Origin: UBA8752 sp002172485
GTDB lineage: Bacteria > Bacteroidota > Bacteroidia > Flavobacteriales_D > Sanyastnellaceae
Assembly (NCBI GenBank): GCA_042089915.1
Contig: JBELJZ010000032.1
Span: 1-11,842, forward strand
Reading direction: 5' to 3'
Length of the DNA stretch: 11,842 nt
In this document: in pieces, positions 7,503 to 11,842 of the stretch
How the letters are laid out: every line of letters starts with the position of its first letter
Numbering within the stretch: position 1 is the first letter of the stretch
The notes under the pieces: generated by a model
What the model saw: only the letters and a program-made list of their open reading frames with translations
Told to the model about the DNA's origin: nothing
The model's database searches: none
Position numbers and translations under genes: made by a program

Positions 7503-8806
7503 GTGGATCACGCCAAGCCAAGGAGGCCCCGGTGGAATATGTGTGCCGGACCTTGATGGGGCTGGAGCCGCTGGTGGCCGGAGAATTGGAAGCGCTGGGC
7601 GCCAGCGACATCCAACCTGGACGCCGGAGTGTCACGTTTCACATCGGTGAATCGGGGCTCTACGCTTTTCTGCAATCGTCGCGTTTCACCGTCCGCGTGC
7701 TGCGCCCCGTGTTCCGGTTCAAGGCCAAAGGGCCGGACGACTTGCATGCCAAGGCGGTGAAACTCGGCTGGGGCCAATGGGTGGATGTCCGTCGTTCCAT
7801 GGCGCTGGATGTGACGGTGCACAGCGAATACTTCCCCCACGATCAGTTTGCCATGTTCCGATTGAAGGACGCGATGAGCGACCACTTCCGGGATGGCATG
7901 AAGGGGCGGGGCAGCGGACACCTCAACATCAACCGCACCGCGCCGGAACAGCTCATTCACCTGCACATCGCAGGGGAGGATGTGACCATCTCACTGGACT
8001 TGGTGGGCAAGGACGCCCTTTTCAAAAGGGGGTACCGCGCACCGCGGGCCCGCGCGCCGCTCAATGAGGTCCTCACGGCAGGCCTGTTGGCGTTGGCTGG
8101 CTGGAAGCCTGGCCAAACCTTGCTCGACCCCATGTGCGGTTCGGGTACTTTTTCCATTGAGGCGGGCCTGTGGACCGCAGGCGTTCCCATCCACGCCGGA
8201 CGCCGGGACTGGACGTTATTCGGCATGCCCCAGTTCAACGCCAAGTTGTGGCGCGAAGTGGGAGAAGCTGCCCGGGAGGAGCGCATTGAACGCGCGCCCA
8301 TTCTCGCCTCGGATTGGAACAAGCACCCCGTTGGCGATGCCCGGGAAAGCGTGCGCACGGCAGGCCTTGAGCACCTGGTCCGCGTGGAAGTGGCGGATTT
8401 CCTCGACCTGAAACCGCCCCGCGACATGGAGCCTGGTTTGGTTGTGCTCAATCCGCCGTACGGCCAGCGGGTCCATGCAGATGACCTCGAGAACCTCTAC
8501 GGGGGCATTGGCGGCGCCTTGAAGCACCGGTGGACCGGTTGGCGCGCGGCCATCCTGTTTCCCAAGGACCTCGAGGCCCAGCACCGCATCGGTTTGAAGC
8601 CCACGTCCAAGCACACGGTGATGAACGGCCCCCTGGCTTGCACCTGGGCGATTTACGACCTGTTCAAGGGCAAGCGTGCGGATCACCTCTCGGGAGCCAC
8701 CGGGGAGGAAGTCGCAGCGCCAGAGGCGGCCACCCCGGTTGAGGAGATCGAGGGCCAGACGGTCCGCTTCCGCCGTCCTCGGATCCAGAAGGCCAAGGAC
8801 GAGTGA
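7499..8806 (+). CDS. THUMP-domain class I SAM-dependent RNA methyltransferase (RlmL-like)
   Basis: This 435-residue enzyme is of the COG0116 type. An N-terminal ferredoxin-like plus THUMP RNA-binding region covers about 13-170, ending in 'LFKRGYR' (174-180) and 'APLNEVLTAGLL' (187-197). A Rossmann methyltransferase follows, with 'DPMCGSGT' (210-217, SAM binding) and 'NPPYG' (318-322), the catalytic motif of N2-guanine methyltransferases. E. coli RlmL makes m2G2445 in 23S rRNA but carries an extra C-terminal RlmK domain that is absent here. Residues after about 393 form an acidic then basic tail. The ATG overlaps the upstream stop by 4 bases. A GTG at 7532-7534 preceded by AAGGAGG with a 5-base gap is an alternative start that would remove 11 residues. 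The next gene starts in a GTGA overlap. Confidence 0.9.
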   Translation: MSGSRQAKEAPVEYVCRTLMGLEPLVAGELEALGASDIQPGRRSVTFHIGESGLYAFLQSSRFTVRVLRPVFRFKAKGPDDLHAKAVKLGWGQWVDVRRSMALDVTVHSEYFPHDQFAMFRLKDAMSDHFRDGMKGRGSGHLNINRTAPEQLIHLHIAGEDVTISLDLVGKDALFKRGYRAPRARAPLNEVLTAGLLALAGWKPGQTLLDPMCGSGTFSIEAGLWTAGVPIHAGRRDWTLFGMPQFNAKLWREVGEAAREERIERAPILASDWNKHPVGDARESVRTAGLEHLVRVEVADFLDLKPPRDMEPGLVVLNPPYGQRVHADDLENLYGGIGGALKHRWTGWRAAILFPKDLEAQHRIGLKPTSKHTVMNGPLACTWAIYDLFKGKRADHLSGATGEEVAAPEAATPVEEIEGQTVRFRRPRIQKAKDE

Positions 8807-10524
8807 GCCGGTTGGGCGAACTTGCCCGCATGTTCCCATGTCAGCGCCCCGTTGGGCTCATCGGTTGGGTCCTGTTCGGGGCCGTTTTGGTCCAAGGTTG
8901 CGGGTTCCGCAGCACGCCGGCGGACCTCGTGCTTCACAATGGTCTCATCTTGACGATGGATGCCGCAAGCAGCGAGGCCCAAGCTGTGGCCGTCCGCGGT
9001 GGCCGCATCGTGGAAGTCGGGGCCGAGCGGGCCATCCTCAACAAGTATTCCGCCACCCGTGAAGTCGACCTGATGGGGGCCGTGGTGGTGCCAGGTCTCA
9101 TGGACGCCCACGCGCACTTTGTGGGTTTCGCCAAGGGACTGGCCAACGCCGATCTGACCGGAACGACATCCGAGGCCGAGGTTCTGGCCCGCACCCGCGA
9201 ACACGGTGAACGGTATCCCGGTGACTGGGTACTGGGCCGCGGATGGGACCAAAACGATTGGGACGACACGAAATTCCCGGACCGGGCTGAGGCGCTGGAT
9301 GCGATGTTTCCAGACCGTCCGGTGTTGCTCGAACGGGTGGACGGCCATGCGGTCTGGGCCAATCAGGTGGCGTTGGAGCGAGCCGGGTTTGACCCGGAGA
9401 CGGTCATCTTCGGAGGGGAATTGCTCCGCAATGACGCCGGGGAACTGACCGGTGTTTTGCTCGACAAGGCGGCGGACAGCCTGCAGGCTTGGGTGCCGGA
9501 GCCCGACAGCACGCAGTTGGCCGCCTTGATGGTGGAGGCAGGGCGGCGCGTGTCGGCCGTCGGATTGACCCACATTACGGATGCCGGATTGGGCCCCGAT
9601 GAGGTCGCCGCATTGGAGGCGGTGCAGGCGTCGGGGGAAGTGCGGCAGCGCTTCTCCGTGATGGTCAGCGACCAACCCGACGCCCTCGATCATTTCTTGC
9701 CCCTCGGTCCCCGGATCGACACCGCGGGCAAATTGGATGTCCGCGCCGTCAAATTCTACATGGACGGTGCGCTCGGGTCCCGGGGCGCGGCCCTGCTCGA
9801 GCCGTATGCAGACCGCCCGGATTCGAAGGGCCTCTTCCTCCAGGACGAGACCGAATACCGAGAGAAGCTGGAGCGGGTCAAGGCCGCTGGATTCCAGGTG
9901 GCGACCCATTGCATCGGCGACGCCGCCGTCCGGCGCGTACAGCAACACTATGGTGAACTGCTGGGGGGGGTCAACGACTTACGGTGGCGCATCGAGCATG
10001 CCCAGGTGGTTCACAAGGCCGACGTGCAGCCTTTCACCGACTTCACCATCATTCCCTCCGTACAGCCTACGCACGCGACGAGCGACATGTATTGGGCGGG
10101 CCAGCGGCTGGGCCGGAACCGGGTGCGGCGCGCCTACATCTACAAAAGGCTGAAAGCGCAGTTGGGTTGGATTCCGCTGGGAACCGACTTCCCGGTCGAA
10201 GGCATTTCCCCCCTGCGCACATTCTACGCCGCTGTGGTGCGCAAGGATGTCGAGGGCTACCCCGAGGGCGGGTTTCAATCCGACGAGGCGCTGTCCAGGG
10301 AAGACGCCCTGCGCGGCATGACAGGCTCTGCCGCATTGGCTTGCTTCCGGGAGAATGACCTCGGGCAGATCGCGCCAGGATACCGGGCGGACTTCACCGT
10401 TCTCGATGGGAACCTGTTGACCGCACCTGAGGATGCACTCCTCGATGTCCGTGTGCTGCAGACATGGATTGGGGGAGAGGCCGTCTTTGAACTGGACGTC
10501 ACCTCAAGTGTGATGTACCCATGA
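8803..10524 (+). CDS. Lipoprotein amidohydrolase (amidohydrolase 3 / YtcJ-like family)
   Basis: This 573-residue metal-dependent hydrolase carries a lipoprotein signal: a hydrophobic stretch 'LIGWVLFGAVLVQGC' with Cys33 as the likely lipidated residue, so it probably acts outside the cytoplasm. The catalytic (beta/alpha)8 domain follows an N-terminal 'ADLVLHNGLILTMD' sandwich strand set. The metal and active-site residues expected in the family are visible: His103 and His105 in 'DAHAHF', Lys317 in 'VKFYMDGALGSRGA', His369 in 'ATHCIGDAA', His399 in 'RIEHAQ' and Asp462 in 'GTDFPVE'. Such enzymes cleave amide or formamide bonds; the substrate is unknown. The GTG at 8803 overlaps the preceding stop (GTGA); an ATG at 8830 would give a more compact signal peptide with Cys at position 24 and is a real alternative. 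It ends in an ATGA overlap with the SCO1 gene. Confidence 0.9.
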   Translation: MSRLGELARMFPCQRPVGLIGWVLFGAVLVQGCGFRSTPADLVLHNGLILTMDAASSEAQAVAVRGGRIVEVGAERAILNKYSATREVDLMGAVVVPGLMDAHAHFVGFAKGLANADLTGTTSEAEVLARTREHGERYPGDWVLGRGWDQNDWDDTKFPDRAEALDAMFPDRPVLLERVDGHAVWANQVALERAGFDPETVIFGGELLRNDAGELTGVLLDKAADSLQAWVPEPDSTQLAALMVEAGRRVSAVGLTHITDAGLGPDEVAALEAVQASGEVRQRFSVMVSDQPDALDHFLPLGPRIDTAGKLDVRAVKFYMDGALGSRGAALLEPYADRPDSKGLFLQDETEYREKLERVKAAGFQVATHCIGDAAVRRVQQHYGELLGGVNDLRWRIEHAQVVHKADVQPFTDFTIIPSVQPTHATSDMYWAGQRLGRNRVRRAYIYKRLKAQLGWIPLGTDFPVEGISPLRTFYAAVVRKDVEGYPEGGFQSDEALSREDALRGMTGSAALACFRENDLGQIAPGYRADFTVLDGNLLTAPEDALLDVRVLQTWIGGEAVFELDVTSSVMYP

Positions 10525-11189
10525 GCACGACGACCTCGAGAAAGACGCCATGGGGCCTCATCGCCTACGTGGGTGTGGCGGTGGTGGCCATCGGCATTGG
10601 CACCGTCTTGTTGACGCCAGATGAGGGCTTGCCCATCTACCAGCCATCGGATTTGAATCCGGCGTTGGTGGACCCTTCTGTTTTGGGCCATGAGGACCAC
10701 CGCATCCTGCCGTTCACCTTGATGAACCAACTGGGGGATACGGTCACGGAAAAAGATGTGGCGGGTCAGGTTCTGGTCGTCGACTTCTTCTTTACCCGGT
10801 GCGCGACCATTTGTCCCATGCTCACTTCCAACATGAAACGGGTCCAGGACAGCTTCATGGCCGAGGAGGGGGTGCGGCTGCTCAGCCACAGTGTGACGCC
10901 GGTGGCGGATTCCGTTGCCGTGTTGGCCGCTTATGCGGAAGCGAACGGGGTGGAGTCCGACCGTTGGTGGATGATGACAGGGCCCAAGCCAGAAGTGTAT
11001 CGGCTGGCTCGCCAGAGTTATTTCGCCGCCTTGGATGAAGGGGATGGGGGGCTCCAGGACTTCGTACACACCGAGAACATCGTGCTCGTGGACACCTTGG
11101 GCCGCCTGCGCGGCTTCTATGACGGGACGGATTTGGATGAAGTCAACCGGTTGGTTCGGGACCTGCAGTTCCTTCTGGAGCGCCAGTGA
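10521..11189 (+). CDS. SCO1/SenC family copper chaperone
   Basis: This 222-residue protein has one N-terminal membrane anchor at about 12-31 ('GLIAYVGVAVVAIGIGTVLL') and a thioredoxin-like domain facing the periplasm. The copper-binding residues are Cys94 and Cys98 in 'FTRCATICPM' and His183 in 'DFVHTENIVLVD', the three ligands known for Sco proteins. The 'VDFFFTRC' lead-in is typical. Sco1 proteins deliver copper to the CuA site of cytochrome c oxidase, implying aerobic respiration, although some act as thiol oxidoreductases. No oxidase genes are nearby. The ATG overlaps the amidohydrolase stop (ATGA at 10521-10524), making this the last gene of the four-gene operon. I see no convincing terminator between its stop and the rRNA promoters. 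Confidence 0.95.
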   Translation: MSTTTSRKTPWGLIAYVGVAVVAIGIGTVLLTPDEGLPIYQPSDLNPALVDPSVLGHEDHRILPFTLMNQLGDTVTEKDVAGQVLVVDFFFTRCATICPMLTSNMKRVQDSFMAEEGVRLLSHSVTPVADSVAVLAAYAEANGVESDRWWMMTGPKPEVYRLARQSYFAALDEGDGGLQDFVHTENIVLVDTLGRLRGFYDGTDLDEVNRLVRDLQFLLERQ

Positions 11190-11257
11190 AACCTCAGGCG
11201 GGCTGCTGCCGTATTCCACGTGCTTTCCGAGGGGTCGAAAAAAAATTAAGTAGAGTC

Positions 11258-11287
11258 TTGTGGGTATAAAAATCGGCTCTACATTTG
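11258..11287 (+). promoter_or_regulatory. rRNA operon promoter P1
   Basis: TTG at 11258-11260 is followed after exactly 19 bases by TACATTTG (11280-11287), a full match to the Bacteroidota consensus TTG-N19-21-TAnnTTTG. An A8 tract ends 12 bases upstream of the TTG and may act like an UP element. Transcription should begin at about 11291-11294. Confidence 0.85.
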
Positions 11288-11352
11288 CCCCCGCTTTGAA
11301 CGCAAGGCGCCTCAGCAAGCATCGAGGAGAGAGAAAAAAATCGAGAGTGAGC

Positions 11353-11382
11353 TTGTGAGGATTCAAACTTGAAGTATCTTTG
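11353..11382 (+). promoter_or_regulatory. rRNA operon promoter P2
   Basis: TTG at 11353-11355, a 19-base spacer and TATCTTTG (11375-11382) match the Bacteroidota consensus fully. An A7 tract ends 12 bases before the TTG, the same distance as in P1, and both share CTTGTG at the -33 site. The spacer contains the dyad TTCAA-AC-TTGAA (11362-11373). Transcription should begin at about 11386-11389. Confidence 0.85.
11360..11370 (+). repeat. Direct repeat GATTCAAACTT, copy 1
   Basis: This 11-base word recurs at 11491-11501, 131 bases downstream. Copy 1 lies in the P2 spacer. Both copies are preceded by GAGAGT at slightly different distances. Confidence 0.5.
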
Positions 11383-11386
11383 TCGC

Positions 11387-11398
11387 CCCGTTTTCGGG
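11387..11398 (+). other. Small hairpin at the start of the P2 transcript
   Basis: CCCG (11387-11390) pairs with CGGG (11395-11398) around a TTTT loop. It lies at the predicted 5' end of the P2 transcript and could protect it. The stem is only 4 bp. Confidence 0.35.
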
Positions 11399-11406
11399 TA
11401 GACATT

Positions 11407-11424
11407 TGAGACCAAAGGGTCTCA
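11407..11424 (+). other. Hairpin in the rRNA leader
   Basis: TGAGACC (11407-11413) and GGTCTCA (11418-11424) form a perfect 7-bp stem with an AAAG loop. It lies about 20 bases after the predicted P2 start and 80 bases before mature 16S. No T-run of terminator strength follows, so it more likely takes part in leader folding or processing. Confidence 0.5.
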
Positions 11425-11435
11425 TTTAGATAGAA

Positions 11436-11446
11436 GTTCTTTGAAA
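11436..11446 (+). promoter_or_regulatory. boxA-like antitermination element
   Basis: GTTCTTTGAAA resembles the rRNA boxA (E. coli TGCTCTTTAACA). From memory, GTTCTTTGA-type words are common at this position in Bacteroidota rRNA leaders. It would recruit the NusB/S10 complex to prevent premature termination of untranslated rRNA. Confidence 0.5.
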
Positions 11447-11490
11447 TGATGTGATAGCCCAACCAACGTTAATCTACTTTGAGAGTTCAA

Positions 11491-11501
11491 GATTCAAACT
11501 T
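11491..11501 (+). repeat. Direct repeat GATTCAAACTT, copy 2
   Basis: This is the second copy of the word at 11360-11370, ending 2 bases before the predicted mature 16S start. It may form part of the RNase III processing stem with sequence downstream of 16S, which lies outside the window. Confidence 0.45.
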
Positions 11502-11503
11502 TT

Positions 11504-11842
<339 letters not shown>

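Larger units (their letters stand above)
11190..11503 (+). other. Intergenic rRNA control region and 16S leader
   Basis: This 314-base stretch has no credible gene. It is markedly more AT-rich than the coding DNA on its left. In order it holds an A8 tract (11238-11245), promoter P1, an A7 tract (11334-11340), promoter P2, two small hairpins, a boxA-like element and the start of the 16S precursor. GATTCAAACTT occurs twice (11360-11370 and 11491-11501). An open frame on the minus strand crosses it but extends antisense into SCO1 and the amidohydrolase, so I do not believe it. Confidence 0.85.

Noticed and set aside
8683..9948. 421-codon minus-strand open frame across the methyltransferase/amidohydrolase junction
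   Set aside because: It is antisense to two genes with intact catalytic motifs and shows no motif of its own.
11190..11235. Terminator after the SCO1 gene
   Set aside because: Only scattered 4-bp complementarities (CCTC/GAGG) and no T-run, so there is not enough to call one.
11265..11270. TATAAA as an E. coli-style -10 box in the rRNA promoter region
   Set aside because: It falls in the P1 spacer. The TTG-N19-TACATTTG arrangement fits the Bacteroidota sigma factor far better.
10275..11462. 395-codon minus-strand open frame from the rRNA leader into the amidohydrolase
   Set aside because: It would read backward through the rRNA promoters and SCO1, and its product resembles no family.

Overview
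The window comes from a GC-rich member of the Bacteroidota, probably related to Flavobacteriales. Evidence for this is the start of the 16S rRNA gene (11504 to the window end), which has the Bacteroidota-style 'CTGGTACTGAGACACGGACC' stretch. Two upstream promoters also fit the Bacteroidota sigma pattern, TTG-N19-TAnnTTTG. Coding regions strongly favour G/C at third codon positions, whereas the rRNA leader is AT-rich. I cannot name a genus.

Minus-strand block, 1-5150. A fatty-acid beta-oxidation operon reads right to left: a MarR-type regulator (3928-4407), a fused 3-hydroxyacyl-CoA dehydrogenase/enoyl-CoA hydratase of FadN type (1544-3925), an acetyl-CoA acyltransferase (344-1525) and the N-terminal part of an acyl-CoA dehydrogenase (1-332, cut by the window edge). 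Together these cover the whole beta-oxidation spiral. A strong inverted repeat just upstream of the regulator looks like its operator. Upstream lies a LolD-like ABC ATPase (4497-5150), also on the minus strand, separated from the regulator by a perfect 20-bp dyad.

Middle block, 5151-7098. sucC (succinyl-CoA synthetase beta subunit, TCA cycle) is divergent from lolD and convergent with a catechol-O-methyltransferase-like SAM methyltransferase (6460-7098).

Plus-strand block, 7128-11189. Four genes are each joined to the next by a 4-base stop/start overlap: a bacterial eIF1/SUI1 homologue, a THUMP-domain (RlmL-like) RNA methyltransferase, a lipoprotein amidohydrolase of the YtcJ/amidohydrolase-3 type, and an SCO1/SenC copper chaperone. 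Their functions are not obviously related.

Ribosomal RNA block, 11190-11842. Two tandem rRNA promoters of identical layout, 95 bp apart, are followed by a leader with small hairpins and a boxA-like element, then the 5' part of 16S rRNA.

The genes are largely housekeeping, and I see no defence, mobile or CRISPR element and no clearly new multi-gene system. The most unusual signals are regulatory. At four genes a TAnnTTTG-like -7 element sits exactly 4 nt before the chosen start codon, suggesting leaderless transcripts. At one divergent pair both start codons lie inside the arms of one near-perfect inverted repeat.
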